Source: Bacteroidota bacterium
Lineage (GTDB): Bacteria; Bacteroidota; Bacteroidia; Chitinophagales; Chitinophagaceae
Direction of reading: 5' to 3'
DNA length: 64,000 bases
NCBI GenBank assembly: GCA_018268085.1
Contig: JAFDXE010000016.1
Coordinates: forward strand, 1-64,000
The notes under the pieces are model-generated. The model searched no databases. It had not been told where the DNA came from and saw only the letters and a list, made by a program, of their open reading frames with translations. Numbering within the stretch: the stretch's first letter is position 1; each line of letters starts with the position of its first letter. A program made the position numbers and the translations under genes. Positions 9,209 to 18,514 of this stretch are shown piece by piece.

Positions 9209-10201
9209 ATGAAAAAAACATTTTTGCTGATTGGAAGCTCCGTTTTGTTTGCAATCGGTTGTACAAAAACATCTCTTAACGACAAAATCGCTTCCAGCCA
9301 GGATGCGGAAGATGGAGTAGAGGTTCCCATTACGCATCGCATTTGCGGAACCCCGGAAGTATTGCAACGCCAGTTACAGGAAGATCCAACGCTCGCAGAC
9401 AGGATGGCTGCAATAGAAAATTTCACATCCAGGTTTGAACAAATGGCGCAAAATCCTTCGGCCAACAGGTTGGTAAATGGTGTGATAGAAATTCCTGTGG
9501 TGGTTAATGTTTTATATAAAACTGCAGCGCAAAATATTTCTGATGCACAGATCAATTCGCAGATAACGGTGCTTAATAACGATTACCAGGCCTTAAATGC
9601 AGATTATAGTCAAACGCCTTCTTTATTCCAATCTTTGCGTTCCGGCAATACCAACATACGTTTTGTACTGGATAAGATAAACAGGAAATCAACTACCAAA
9701 AGCAGTTGGGGCACAAATGATGCAATGAAAAAAGCAGCAAACGGCATTACACCTACCAGCCCTACTACTAAATTAAACATCTGGGTATGTAATTTAAGCG
9801 GAGGTATATTGGGTTATGCTCAATTCCCGGGCGGTAGTTCAGCTACTGATGGTGTGGTAATCGATGACAATGCTTTTGGCACAACCGGCACCGTTAGTTC
9901 ACCTTATAATAAAGGAAGAACGGCTACGCATGAAATTGGTCACTGGCTCAACCTTCGTCACATCTGGGGTGATGCAAGTTGCGGAAACGACCTCGTAAAT
10001 GACACGCCTACCCAGCAAACCTCAAATTTCGGCTGCCCTTCATTCCCTCATAAAACATGCAGCAACAATGGAGACATGAGTATGAACTATATGGATTATA
10101 CTGATGATGCCTGCATGTATATGTTCACGCTTGGTCAAAAAACAAGAATGCAAGCCGTTTTTGCATCAGGTGGCCCAAGAAACAGTTTTGCCCAGCCATA
10201 A
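9209..10201 (+). CDS. Lipoprotein zinc metalloprotease, M43 (pappalysin/cytophagalysin) family
   Basis: The 330-residue protein begins with a lipoprotein signal (lipobox FAIGC, Cys18), so it is probably anchored to the outer membrane. The metzincin zinc site HEIGHWLNLRH (HExxHxxGxxH) lies near residue 245, followed by the Met-turn MNYMDYTDDACMYMF. Together these place it in peptidase family M43. Paired cysteines around the active site (DASCGND, NFGCPS, KTCSNN) fit the disulfides seen in the family. Many M43 proteases of Bacteroidota carry a C-terminal type IX sorting domain; this one ends soon after the catalytic domain and has none. A strong terminator follows at once, so it appears to be a single-gene unit. 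Confidence 0.93.
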   Translation: MKKTFLLIGSSVLFAIGCTKTSLNDKIASSQDAEDGVEVPITHRICGTPEVLQRQLQEDPTLADRMAAIENFTSRFEQMAQNPSANRLVNGVIEIPVVVNVLYKTAAQNISDAQINSQITVLNNDYQALNADYSQTPSLFQSLRSGNTNIRFVLDKINRKSTTKSSWGTNDAMKKAANGITPTSPTTKLNIWVCNLSGGILGYAQFPGGSSATDGVVIDDNAFGTTGTVSSPYNKGRTATHEIGHWLNLRHIWGDASCGNDLVNDTPTQQTSNFGCPSFPHKTCSNNGDMSMNYMDYTDDACMYMFTLGQKTRMQAVFASGGPRNSFAQP

Positions 10202-10222
10202 CCATAATATATTTAATTTGAT

Positions 10223-10253
10223 AAATGCCGTCTTTTGGGACGGCATTTTTTTT
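10223..10253 (+). terminator. Rho-independent terminator after the M43 protease gene
   Basis: A 10-bp stem, AAATGCCGTC with GACGGCATTT, has a 6-nt loop and runs straight into a T tract. It starts about 20 bp after the protease stop. Confidence 0.88.
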
Positions 10254-10330
10254 AATTATTTGCTGGAAGTGCTTCACCGCATTTATGGATTTCGTTTGCA
10301 AATGAATCTAAGCTGAAAAAAATTCCAGTC

Positions 10331-10738
10331 ATGCAAAAAAAATTATTACTGTACGTGGTATGTTTTACACTTACCGGTGTAGTTGTACACGCACAAAAAA
10401 AAGAACAGGATTTTACCACAATACCTGCACCACCGGAGCCACCGGTGCTGGTAGCTGATGTTCCGGCACCTCCTCCTCCACCTCCTCCGGTTCCTCCATT
10501 ACCTCCATTACCTCCATCGCCCGATCGTGAAATTGCGGTTAATAGTAATGGTTATGATATTTCTGTAATTACCTCCAGGGGAATGGATGTTGTTGTAGTG
10601 GAAAGAGATGGGGTAAAACAAAGAATTAAAATGTCGACTTGGAATGCCAACAGGAAATATTACGAAAAAAAATACGGGAAGTTGCCGCCGCCGCCACCTC
10701 CACCGGCACCGCCTGCACCACCTGCTCCTGTAAAATAA
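10331..10738 (+). CDS. Secreted proline-rich protein of unknown function
   Basis: I do not recognise a named family. The 135-residue protein has a signal peptide (about 1-21, ending VVVHA before QKK). A first poly-proline arm (about 36-63) alternates Pro with Ala, Val and Leu, a core of about 50 residues follows (DREIAVNSNGYDISVITSRG onward, with a basic WNANRKYYEKKYGKLP end), and a second poly-proline arm (PPPPPPPAPPAPPAP) closes it. It should be periplasmic or surface-exposed. Proline arms of this kind can act as stiff spacers or as ligands; which applies here is unknown. Terminators on both sides make it a stand-alone gene. Confidence 0.75.
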   Translation: MQKKLLLYVVCFTLTGVVVHAQKKEQDFTTIPAPPEPPVLVADVPAPPPPPPPVPPLPPLPPSPDREIAVNSNGYDISVITSRGMDVVVVERDGVKQRIKMSTWNANRKYYEKKYGKLPPPPPPPAPPAPPAPVK

Positions 10739-10760
10739 CAGCCCTAAGGTTTATAAATAA

Positions 10761-10785
10761 TTAAAGCCCCAATGGGGCTTTAATT
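10761..10785. terminator. Bidirectional terminator
   Basis: The perfect palindrome TTAAAGCCCC-AAT-GGGGCTTTAA at 10761-10783 lies between the plus-strand proline-rich gene and the minus-strand iscA-like gene. Both ends carry A/T tracts, so it can serve both convergent genes. Confidence 0.8.
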
Positions 10786-10834
10786 ATATAGAATAGTATA
10801 GTAAACTTACCTGTTCCTGTTATTATTCCTGTAT

Positions 10835-11185
10835 TTACACTGCAAAACTTTCACCGCATCCGCAACTCCTGCTGGCATTCGGATTATTAAAATAAAATCC
10901 TTTACCGTTTAATCCGTCGCTGAATTCGAGTTCCGTATTTACCAGGTACAAAAAACTCTTCAGGTCAGTAACAATTTTTACGCCTTTGTCTTCAAATACC
11001 TGGTCCATTGGTTTTGCCTCGTTATCAAAATCGAGTTTATAACTCAAGCCGCTGCATCCACCTCCTACAACACCTACTCTTAAAAAATAAGACGGATCCT
11101 TATCCACGCCCGCATCCTGCATGAGTTGCTGCACTTTTGCTTTCGCTTTATCGCTGATGTATATGCTGTTATCTGTTGCAACCAT
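10835..11185 (-). CDS. iscA: Iron-sulfur cluster assembly accessory protein, IscA/HesB family
   Basis: This is a 116-residue A-type carrier protein. It shows the three conserved cysteines: one in GGGCSGLSYKL and two in SRSCGCGESF at the C-terminus. Such proteins receive or deliver iron or Fe-S clusters to client proteins in the cytoplasm. I took the ATG at 11185 (MVATDNSIYISDKAK) rather than the TTG 36 bp upstream, because the family begins here. It is third in line after iscS and iscU on the same strand. The ErpA, SufA and IscA subtypes cannot be separated by sequence alone, but the neighbours favour the isc set. Confidence 0.9.
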   Translation of the reverse strand: MVATDNSIYISDKAKAKVQQLMQDAGVDKDPSYFLRVGVVGGGCSGLSYKLDFDNEAKPMDQVFEDKGVKIVTDLKSFLYLVNTELEFSDGLNGKGFYFNNPNASRSCGCGESFAV

Positions 11186-11267
11186 TTGTTTGATCTTTGA
11201 ATTTTTAGTATCGAGCTTCAAGCCGCAAATTATAATTTGTAGCGGCAGAAGCTAAACACATAAGCTA

Positions 11268-11684
11268 CTAGTGAACTACACTTTCTTCAAACTTCAGTTT
11301 CTCCATACCATTTTTCTCACGGTAATCATTGATCGCAGCTTTAATGGCATCTTCAGCCAAAACAGAGCAATGTATTTTAACCGGGGGAAGATTTAATTCT
11401 TCCACGATGGCCATGTTGTCTATTTTCAAAGCTTCGTCAACAGTTTTTCCTTTGAGCCATTCTGTAGCAAGAGAAGATGAAGCGATGGCAGATCCGCAGC
11501 CAAATGTTTTAAATTTCGCATCGGTAATCAACCCTTTATCATCTACCTGTATCTGCAGGCGCATTACATCACCACATTCAGGAGCGCCAACCAAACCTGT
11601 TCCAACATTCTTGTTTGATTTATCCAGCGTACCAACATTTTTTGGATTCTGGTAATGATCAATAACTTTTTCTGAGTATGCCAT
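11268..11684 (-). CDS. iscU: Iron-sulfur cluster scaffold IscU
   Basis: The 138-residue protein is the scaffold on which Fe-S clusters are first built. All three ligand cysteines are visible: GAPECGDV, FKTFGCGSAIA and the LPPVKIHCSVLAE segment, which also holds the chaperone-binding LPPVK motif. The LPPVK motif normally binds HscA, yet no hscA, hscB or fdx gene follows here. The gene lies 140 bp downstream of iscS and 82 bp upstream of the iscA-like gene on the same strand. Confidence 0.95.
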   Translation of the reverse strand: MAYSEKVIDHYQNPKNVGTLDKSNKNVGTGLVGAPECGDVMRLQIQVDDKGLITDAKFKTFGCGSAIASSSLATEWLKGKTVDEALKIDNMAIVEELNLPPVKIHCSVLAEDAIKAAINDYREKNGMEKLKFEESVVH

Positions 11685-11824
11685 AAAACTTAATTTGAAA
11701 ATTTGATAATCAGCTTATCAGCTAATTTTTAATTGTTGTTTCTTTTTAAAATCTTATTGTTAGTGTGTGCATTTGTAGGATAGATTTTTTAATCTCTATT
11801 CTACAATCCAATTAACAATATTGT

Positions 11825-13042
11825 TTAATGCGCCGCCCATTCAATGGTGTTAAGGTCTATTCCTTCTTTATACATTTCCCAAAGCGGGCTCATTTCCCTC
11901 AACTTCACAACAGTATCGGTTATTGCTTTAATGGTATAATCAATCTGTTCTTCAGTTGTAAATCTTCCTAATCCAAAACGGAGCGAACTATGTGCCAGAT
12001 CATCTCCTAATCCAAGCGCTTTTAATACATAACTGGGTTCCAGTGATGCAGAGGTACAGGCCGATCCTGAACTCAATGCAATATTTTTATTGAATCCCAT
12101 CAGCAACCCTTCTCCTTCAACATATTTAAACGAAATATTGCTAACATGAGGAAGGCGGTGTTCACGACTACCGTTTACATAAGCTTCTTCCAGTTTCAAT
12201 AATTCATTCTCCAGTTTATCTCTCAACTTACTGATGCGTTTGGTATCTTCTTCCATATCCAGCATACACAATTCGCAAGCTTTTCCAAATCCTACAATAC
12301 CCGGCACGTTTAAGGTTCCGCTGCGCATGCCACGTTCATGACCGCCGCCATCCATTTGCGCTGTTACTTTCACCCTCGGACTTTTTCTTCTCACATACAA
12401 TGCGCCCACGCCTTTCGGTCCGTACATTTTATGTGCTGAAAAAGCCATAAGGTCAATTCCATCTTTATTTACATCTACCGGAATTTTACCCACAGCCTGT
12501 GTAGCATCCGTAAAAACCAATACACCGTGTTTACGGGCTATTGCACTGATTTCCCTGATCGGCATAATGGTTCCAATTTCATTATTCGCATACATAATGG
12601 CGATCAAAATGGTTGTTGGCCTGATGGCAGCTTCCAGTTCTTTAAGGTCTATCAGTCCATCCGGCTGAACCGGCATATACGTTACTTCCCCGCCAAGTTT
12701 TTCAATATGCTTACAGGTATCGAGTACTGCTTTGTGTTCTGTAACTGCAGTGATGATATGGTTTCCTTTGCTCGCATACATTTCAAATACACCTTTGATG
12801 GCAAGATTATCCGCCTCGGTAGCTCCGGAAGTAAATATTATTTCCTTAGGATCGGCTCCAACCAGTTTGGCAACCTGTTCCCTTGCATAGTCTACCGCCT
12901 CTTCAGCTTCCCAGCCAAAAGGATGGTTACGGCTGGCAGCATTTCCAAAATGATCGAGGAAATAGGGCGTCATCGCTTCTAAAACCCTGGGATCCATCGG
13001 TGTAGTAGCGTTATTATCCAAATAAATCGGCAATTTCAACAT
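11825..13042 (-). CDS. iscS: Cysteine desulfurase IscS
   Basis: The 405-residue PLP enzyme takes sulfur from L-cysteine and passes it as a persulfide to IscU and other acceptors. The PLP lysine sits in [11 protein letters not shown] near residue 206, and the mobile catalytic cysteine lies in [14 protein letters not shown] near residue 330. Its length is typical of IscS rather than the shorter NifS-like forms. It is first of the iscS-iscU-iscA series and has a promoter-like -7 element 36-43 bp upstream of the start. No iscR regulator is next to it. Confidence 0.96.
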   Translation of the reverse strand: MLKLPIYLDNNATTPMDPRVLEAMTPYFLDHFGNAASRNHPFGWEAEEAVDYAREQVAKLVGADPKEIIFTSGATEADNLAIKGVFEMYASKGNHIITAVTEHKAVLDTCKHIEKLGGEVTYMPVQPDGLIDLKELEAAIRPTTILIAIMYANNEIGTIMPIREISAIARKHGVLVFTDATQAVGKIPVDVNKDGIDLMAFSAHKMYGPKGVGALYVRRKSPRVKVTAQMDGGGHERGMRSGTLNVPGIVGFGKACELCMLDMEEDTKRISKLRDKLENELLKLEEAYVNGSREHRLPHVSNISFKYVEGEGLLMGFNKNIALSSGSACTSASLEPSYVLKALGLGDDLAHSSLRFGLGRFTTEEQIDYTIKAITDTVVKLREMSPLWEMYKEGIDLNTIEWAAH

Positions 13043-13077
13043 AAATATCTGATTAACTTTTGTTCGTTTTATATACG

Positions 13078-13085
13078 CAAATTTA
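13078..13085 (-). promoter_or_regulatory. Bacteroidota -7 element upstream of iscS
   Basis: On the minus strand this reads TAAATTTG, an exact TAnnTTTG match, with a predicted transcript start about 29 nt before the iscS ATG. A clear -33 TTG is lacking. Confidence 0.45.
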
Positions 13086-13183
13086 CTGTAAATGGTCTTA
13101 TATTAATAATCCCGAACAGGTCATAAAAATATATTAACGCATTTCGTAAATGAGCTATTTTACACTTCAAATAACAGCACAAA

Positions 13184-13585
13184 ATGAAAAATGTTGAACA
13201 TATTGGCATCGCCGTAAAAAATCTTTCTGTTTCGGTACCCCTGTTTGAAAAATTACTGAATACCACTTGTTACAAAACCGAAACCGTAGCCGGGGAAAAA
13301 GTAAACACGGCTTTTTTTCAGACCGGAGAAACAAAGATTGAGCTGTTGGAAAGTGCCGAACCTGATGGCGTTATTGCAAAGTTCATTGAAAAAAAAGGGG
13401 AAGGCATCCATCATATTGCCTTTGAAGTGGCCGATATTTATGCGGAAGTAACCCGGCTGAAAAATGAAGGCTTTATATTATTAAATGAAACGCCAAAAGA
13501 CGGTGCCGACAATAAGCTGGTTTGTTTTCTGCATCCAAAAAGCACTAATGCAGTATTGATCGAAATTTGCCAGTCGAAATCGTGA
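13184..13585 (+). CDS. mce: Methylmalonyl-CoA epimerase
   Basis: The 133-residue protein belongs to the glyoxalase/VOC fold and matches methylmalonyl-CoA epimerase, which interconverts the 2S and 2R forms in propionate and odd-chain or branched-chain catabolism. Metal-ligand regions are visible in VEHIGIAVKN at the start, GEGIHHIAFEVADI in the middle and VLIEICQ near the end. It stands alone on the plus strand, divergent from iscS. The methylmalonyl-CoA mutase that would partner it is outside the window; that mutase needs B12, as does the ribonucleotide reductase at the right end. Confidence 0.93.
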   Translation: MKNVEHIGIAVKNLSVSVPLFEKLLNTTCYKTETVAGEKVNTAFFQTGETKIELLESAEPDGVIAKFIEKKGEGIHHIAFEVADIYAEVTRLKNEGFILLNETPKDGADNKLVCFLHPKSTNAVLIEICQSKS

Positions 13586-13706
13586 GTATGTAAATCCTCT
13601 CCGCCATTTTCCGGTTCCCGGAATCAGCAATAGATGATAAGTGCATCAATTAAAACATCAGCACCTGTTTTCTACACATCGTTCAGCAGTTTTATTAGTT
13701 ACACTA

Positions 13707-14345
13707 TTATTTCAAAAAAGGGTTATGTGCTGTTTCAGCACCGATGGTAGTAAACGGACCGTGCCCGCTATATACGATCGTATCCACGGGCAACGTGAGT
13801 AATTTTTCCTTAATACTTCCGATCAGTTGATCATAATTGCCACCCGGAAGATCGGTTCTGCCGATACTGCCGTTGAACAATGCATCGCCACTGATTACAA
13901 ATTTATCCTGGGCATCATAAAAACTCACACTTCCCGGGCTATGTCCTGGTGTAAACAACACTTTTAAATTGTCTTTGCCCAATTTCAATACATCATTTTC
14001 CTGCAGGTATTTTATCTCTCCTGTATAATTATCAAAAGGCATGTTATACCCCAGCCCGCTTACGGGTGCATAATCCAATACCGGTTTTTCTTTGGGATGA
14101 ATGTGTAATTCGAGCGCATATTTTTCTGCAATGAATTTGTTACCGAATACATGGTCGAGGTGACAATGCGTATTAAGCAGCATTACCGGTTTCAAATCCA
14201 TCTCTGTAATAAAGGCTGCCAGTTCGTCTTTTTCATCATCGAAATAACAACCCGGATCGATAATGATACAATCGTTAAACTCATTGTAAAGTAAATACGT
14301 ATTTTCCTGTATCGGACTAAATTCGAACGACTTTATCCTGATCAT
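13707..14345 (-). CDS. MBL-fold metallo-hydrolase (glyoxalase II-like)
   Basis: The 212-residue protein has the metallo-beta-lactamase fold with the zinc-binding motif THCHLDH near residue 60, then GHSPGS, GDALF and a final SGHGP. Size and motifs fit the small glyoxalase II-like group that hydrolyses thioesters such as S-lactoylglutathione or similar. It lacks the C-terminal substrate domain of true GloB, so the substrate is uncertain. It is monocistronic, convergent with mce and divergent from the large gene at 14419. Confidence 0.88.
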   Translation of the reverse strand: MIRIKSFEFSPIQENTYLLYNEFNDCIIIDPGCYFDDEKDELAAFITEMDLKPVMLLNTHCHLDHVFGNKFIAEKYALELHIHPKEKPVLDYAPVSGLGYNMPFDNYTGEIKYLQENDVLKLGKDNLKVLFTPGHSPGSVSFYDAQDKFVISGDALFNGSIGRTDLPGGNYDQLIGSIKEKLLTLPVDTIVYSGHGPFTTIGAETAHNPFLK

Positions 14346-14418
14346 GTGCCCTTAAATTGTTTTTAATGATTAATCGTAAACAAGTAATTTTAATACTCAA
14401 TATCAACAAAGCATCAGT

Positions 14419-17400
14419 ATGGCAAAGTTCAGCAGAATAATTTTTATTTCATTGATTTTAATTGTTGGAATAAAGGGTGCACAGGCGCAACAGGTGAGTG
14501 CGGTTACGTTTGGGAAGAACCGGGTTCAATTCAAAAAATTCAAATGGCAATATTACCAGACTAAAAACTTTAATGTTTACTTCAATCAGAAAGGGCAGGA
14601 ACTGGCAAAATATGTAGCGCAAATAGCCGAACAGGAATTACCGGAGATTGAAACCTCGGCCGAATACAGTTTGCAACGCAGGGCCAATATTATTGTTTAC
14701 AACGAATTTGCCGATATGCAACAAACCAATATCGGCCTTGATTCAGACATCCTCACCACCGGCGGTACAACTTCATTTGTAAACAACAAAATGGTTATTT
14801 ATTTCGATGCCAACCATGCCAATTTAAAAAGACAGGTACGACAAGGCATCGCAGATATCATCACAAAAAATTTATTGTTTGGAGATGATATTGGTGAAGT
14901 AGCCGGCAACCAAACATTACTGGATTTACCCAAATGGCTAACCGACGGGTACACTGCTTATTTGGGAGAACACTGGAGTACCGACCTGGACGACCAGTTA
15001 AAAAGTGAAATCCTAAGCGGTAACTATACAAAATTTACATCACTGGCGTATCATAAACCTTTGCTGGCCGGACATGCGTTCTGGTATTTCATCGAAGAAA
15101 AATACAAGAAGGAAAATGTTACCTATTTTTTGTACCTGTGCCGGATCTATAAAAAAATAAACAAAGCAAGCCTGCAGATCACGAAGAAAAAATTCAAAGA
15201 ATTGCTGCAGGAGTTTATGGAATACCAGGATGAAAAATATTCGAATGATATCATGCGGAGGAAGGCATATCCAAAAGGAAATTATATTGAAGGATTTGAT
15301 ATCAGCAAGCGGTTAAACTACTATCGTTTTAATGTGAACCCGAATAAAAAAGACAATTCGTACGTAGTAACACAATTTAAAAACGGGATCGTTCAGGTGA
15401 TCCTCAACTACGATTACGAAAACACCACGCTGCTGAAATACGGTGTGCGTGCCCGTGAGAAAGAAATGAACCCCGGCTATCCGCTGATGGCATGGGATCC
15501 CAAGGGAACAAAGATCACTGTTATTTATACCGACCAGGGAAAATTAAAGTTGTTTGTGTACGACATCGTTGCCCGTTGGAAAACAACCAGGATAGATCTT
15601 ACCAATGATTTCGACCAGGTACAGGATGTGAAATATATGCTGGATAGCAAAACGCTGTTACTTTCTGCAGTTAAAAATGGTCATACGGATATTTATACTT
15701 TCAATATCGAAAAAGAAAAAGTACAGCAAATTACCAATGATGTGTATGACGATCTCGATCCAGCATTTGTTGCATTTCCCAATAAAACGGGTATAATTTT
15801 CTCGAGCAACCGTCCTACCGCCGGCGCTGTGAGTGCAGATACTGTTTTACCGGGAGAAAGTCGTTACAATGTATTTTTAATTACAGATTTTGGCGATAAA
15901 CCGGAATTGAACCAGATCACACAACTCACCAATTTAAAATACGGGAATGCCCGTTTTCCTACCCAATACAATAACAACCACTTTACGTTCATTAGTGACG
16001 AGAATGGTATAGGCAACCGTTATGCAGGGTTTTTCACTACCAGAAAAACAGGACTTGATACATTAGTGTTAATCGGTGATGATATTCTCAGGAATCCATC
16101 CCAACCTGAAATAGACAGTGCCCTGAAAGTGTATAAAAAAACAGAAGTAGATTCAATAGCAGTTGTTTCGATGTCGGAAGATTCGGCATATACCTTTCCG
16201 CTGTCGAATTATCCCAACTCCGTGGTTGAATCAAGAATTGCCGGGGATAAAAACCAGGTAAGTGAAGTAAGTAGCCCAAGCGGAGATGAAAAAATTCTGT
16301 ATAAACTGAAGATCGATGAATATACGCTTAGCAGAAGGAACATCAGCGCTACGCCAACTGAATATGCAAAAAAGCTGATGCGTGAAAGCAGGCTTACAAA
16401 AAATATTCCTGCAGCCACCGGCATTACTAACGGTACCGACAGTACGAAGAAACAGGAAGATTTTTTCCAGTCGGAGTTTGAGCATGAAAAAACCGACAGT
16501 TCGCAGCACGCTGACAATACTACTTCAAATGCTGTAACTGAAAAGGCAGAACCGGTTCTGGCATCTGCAAAATTGTACAGGTATAAGCCGCTGAAATTTT
16601 CTCTCGACAAAGCCTCACTAGGGCCAACGGCTACTCCCCTGACCAGCAACTACCAGTTGTATTCAGGTGGAACCGGTCCGATTATCCTTGGAAGTGGTAC
16701 AGCACTTAACCTGGCGTTAACGGGCAATGTAATCGACCTGATGGAAGACATCAAAATAAGTGGCGGCGTAAAATTCGGCACAAACTTTAAAGACAATGAA
16801 TGGCTGATAAGCTATCAGAATTTAAAGCGGAGGCTCGACTGGGGAACAACTTATTACCGCAATGTTGAGAACTACGGGATAGTAAATACACCGTACACTG
16901 CCAAAGTGTTTACGAATATTTACCAGGGAAATGTTTCTTATCCTTTTGATGTGGTTAAAAGTCTTCGTTTCACCGGTGGCGTTAGGGTAGACCACCAGGT
17001 AGTATCTTCAATGGATGCCAATACCCTGCTTGCTGAAAGCATCAAAAGAACCTATTTCCAATCGCGTTTGGAATATATAAACGATAACAGCCAGCGGGTT
17101 GCAGAAAATATCTGGTTTGGTATACGGTACAAAGTCTATATGGAATACTTCCGTGAATTAACGAAGGCGAAATATTCAACCGGCCGCGACATATTTAATG
17201 CAGGATTTGATGCAAGGAATTATTATCCTATTTACAGGAATGTTATTTGGGCACTGCGTGCTTCAGGTAATTTCAGTTGGGGCAAACAAAAGCTCATTTA
17301 TTATCTTGGCGGTACAGATGGATGGTTGATCCTGGGATCAAATATCAAGAACGGCAGACAACGATATTTCGATAACAACAATCCTCCAGATCCTGATCCC

Positions 17401-17817
17401 GATTATGCTTTTCAAACTCTGGCGGTAAACATGCGTGGATTTATTCAGAATGTTGCCAACGGAAACAATGCCTTTGTTATAAACAGTGAGATCAGGGTTC
17501 CGGTAATTTCTACCTTCTTTGATAAAGTAATCAACAATCCATTCCTCCGTGATCTGCAGGTTATCCAGTTTGTAGATCTTGGTACGGCCTGGAACGGAAC
17601 CTATAAAGGCATGAGAAGACCACAGGTTGTGTATGGTGCCGATCCTGTACAAGTAAAAATTAAAGCGCCGGGAATAGGACCATTCGCCGGAGGCTATGGC
17701 TTTGGCGCCAGGAGTTCACTGTTCGGATATTTTGTACGCTTTGATATCGCATGGCCAATGAATACCGTGTTTGGCGGAAGAGCCATGAAGTATGTTTCTC
17801 TTGGTCTCGATTTTTAA
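14419..17817 (+). CDS. Large outer-membrane protein: peptidase-MA-like, TolB-like propeller, beta-barrel
   Basis: The 1132-residue protein has a signal peptide (about 1-24). Residues ~30-290 resemble the N-terminal, gluzincin-like part of proteins often named TolB-like in Bacteroidota, with the helix motif LPKWLTDGYTAYLGEHW. The expected HExxH helix is replaced by a segment reading VRQGIADIITKNLL, so catalysis is unlikely. Residues ~300-540 carry WD40/TolB-like repeats (TDIYTFNIEKEKVQQITND, GIIFSSNRP). A polar linker follows, and from about 740 the pattern is that of an outer-membrane beta-barrel, ending in Phe (SLGLDF). I infer an outer-membrane protein with a large soluble part; its role is unknown. 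A terminator follows directly. Confidence 0.78.
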   Translation: MAKFSRIIFISLILIVGIKGAQAQQVSAVTFGKNRVQFKKFKWQYYQTKNFNVYFNQKGQELAKYVAQIAEQELPEIETSAEYSLQRRANIIVYNEFADMQQTNIGLDSDILTTGGTTSFVNNKMVIYFDANHANLKRQVRQGIADIITKNLLFGDDIGEVAGNQTLLDLPKWLTDGYTAYLGEHWSTDLDDQLKSEILSGNYTKFTSLAYHKPLLAGHAFWYFIEEKYKKENVTYFLYLCRIYKKINKASLQITKKKFKELLQEFMEYQDEKYSNDIMRRKAYPKGNYIEGFDISKRLNYYRFNVNPNKKDNSYVVTQFKNGIVQVILNYDYENTTLLKYGVRAREKEMNPGYPLMAWDPKGTKITVIYTDQGKLKLFVYDIVARWKTTRIDLTNDFDQVQDVKYMLDSKTLLLSAVKNGHTDIYTFNIEKEKVQQITNDVYDDLDPAFVAFPNKTGIIFSSNRPTAGAVSADTVLPGESRYNVFLITDFGDKPELNQITQLTNLKYGNARFPTQYNNNHFTFISDENGIGNRYAGFFTTRKTGLDTLVLIGDDILRNPSQPEIDSALKVYKKTEVDSIAVVSMSEDSAYTFPLSNYPNSVVESRIAGDKNQVSEVSSPSGDEKILYKLKIDEYTLSRRNISATPTEYAKKLMRESRLTKNIPAATGITNGTDSTKKQEDFFQSEFEHEKTDSSQHADNTTSNAVTEKAEPVLASAKLYRYKPLKFSLDKASLGPTATPLTSNYQLYSGGTGPIILGSGTALNLALTGNVIDLMEDIKISGGVKFGTNFKDNEWLISYQNLKRRLDWGTTYYRNVENYGIVNTPYTAKVFTNIYQGNVSYPFDVVKSLRFTGGVRVDHQVVSSMDANTLLAESIKRTYFQSRLEYINDNSQRVAENIWFGIRYKVYMEYFRELTKAKYSTGRDIFNAGFDARNYYPIYRNVIWALRASGNFSWGKQKLIYYLGGTDGWLILGSNIKNGRQRYFDNNNPPDPDPDYAFQTLAVNMRGFIQNVANGNNAFVINSEIRVPVISTFFDKVINNPFLRDLQVIQFVDLGTAWNGTYKGMRRPQVVYGADPVQVKIKAPGIGPFAGGYGFGARSSLFGYFVRFDIAWPMNTVFGGRAMKYVSLGLDF

Positions 17818-17837
17818 TGAAGCTTAAAATAAATGCA

Positions 17838-17868
17838 ATGCCGGGCCTTTACCCGGCATTTCTATTTT
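17838..17868. terminator. Convergent terminator overlapping the DUF1361 stop codon
   Basis: The stem ATGCCGGG (17838-17845) pairs with CCCGGCAT (17852-17859), with tail TTCTATTTT on the plus side. The loop contains the TAA stop of the minus-strand DUF1361 gene (17849-17851), so plus-strand termination takes place inside the 3' end of the opposing gene. A/T-rich flanks suggest it can work in both directions. Confidence 0.75.
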
Positions 17869-18511
17869 GCCTGAATGCATAAGGCAACAGTTTTGAAAAT
17901 GCATACAGGAGATAAAACAATACAGAGAATATTATGGTAACCCCCCAACTCTTGTAGTTATCCTGGGGTGCAATAAAAAAGCGCAATACTTCTTCTCCCA
18001 GTTCCAACGGACTATGAATAATATCCCAGCTATTCCAGCGCCTGAATCTTCCCAGGTACACACCGAATGAACTGATGAAAATGAGAAACGGGATCAGCAA
18101 CATCATCGTTCTTCCTGAAAATTTACCGGCAAGAAATCTTTCCGTATTGAACAATGAAATATAGGCCATGATTAATCCGATGAAGGAGGAAGTAAACAAA
18201 ATAACGGCATCAAACCATACGGGTGCGTTAACGGTTTCCTGCAAGTGAATTAAATCGGTAACGATGTATAATGCGTTTGGAAAAAATAACAACCAGCTAC
18301 CAAACAACACCAGTTGCTTCCAACGTTGTTTATTCCTGTAATAGGTATAGTACTTGCTGATCTGGAAAGGTATCCAGGCAAGAAAAATATTCCAGGTTAG
18401 AAATACATGCTGCCATGTTTTCGTAACATAGATCCTGCCGGCAATCATCAAACAAATAAAAATAAACGTAACGGCAAGCAAACTGTTTAAGCGAAGTTTT
18501 AATGAGCTCAT
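17849..18511 (-). CDS. DUF1361 family membrane protein
   Basis: The 220-residue polytopic membrane protein has about six helices. It shows the DUF1361 hallmarks: WNIFLAWIPFQISKY after the second helix and LFFPNALYIVTDLIHL further on. No activity is known for the family. It starts 3 bp after the lipid-kinase stop, so the two are surely cotranscribed, and it closes the minus-strand run that begins at 23206. Its stop codon lies in the loop of the terminator it shares with the convergent gene. Confidence 0.85.
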   Translation of the reverse strand: MSSLKLRLNSLLAVTFIFICLMIAGRIYVTKTWQHVFLTWNIFLAWIPFQISKYYTYYRNKQRWKQLVLFGSWLLFFPNALYIVTDLIHLQETVNAPVWFDAVILFTSSFIGLIMAYISLFNTERFLAGKFSGRTMMLLIPFLIFISSFGVYLGRFRRWNSWDIIHSPLELGEEVLRFFIAPQDNYKSWGVTIIFSVLFYLLYAFSKLLPYAFRQNRNAG

Positions 18512-18514
18512 ATT

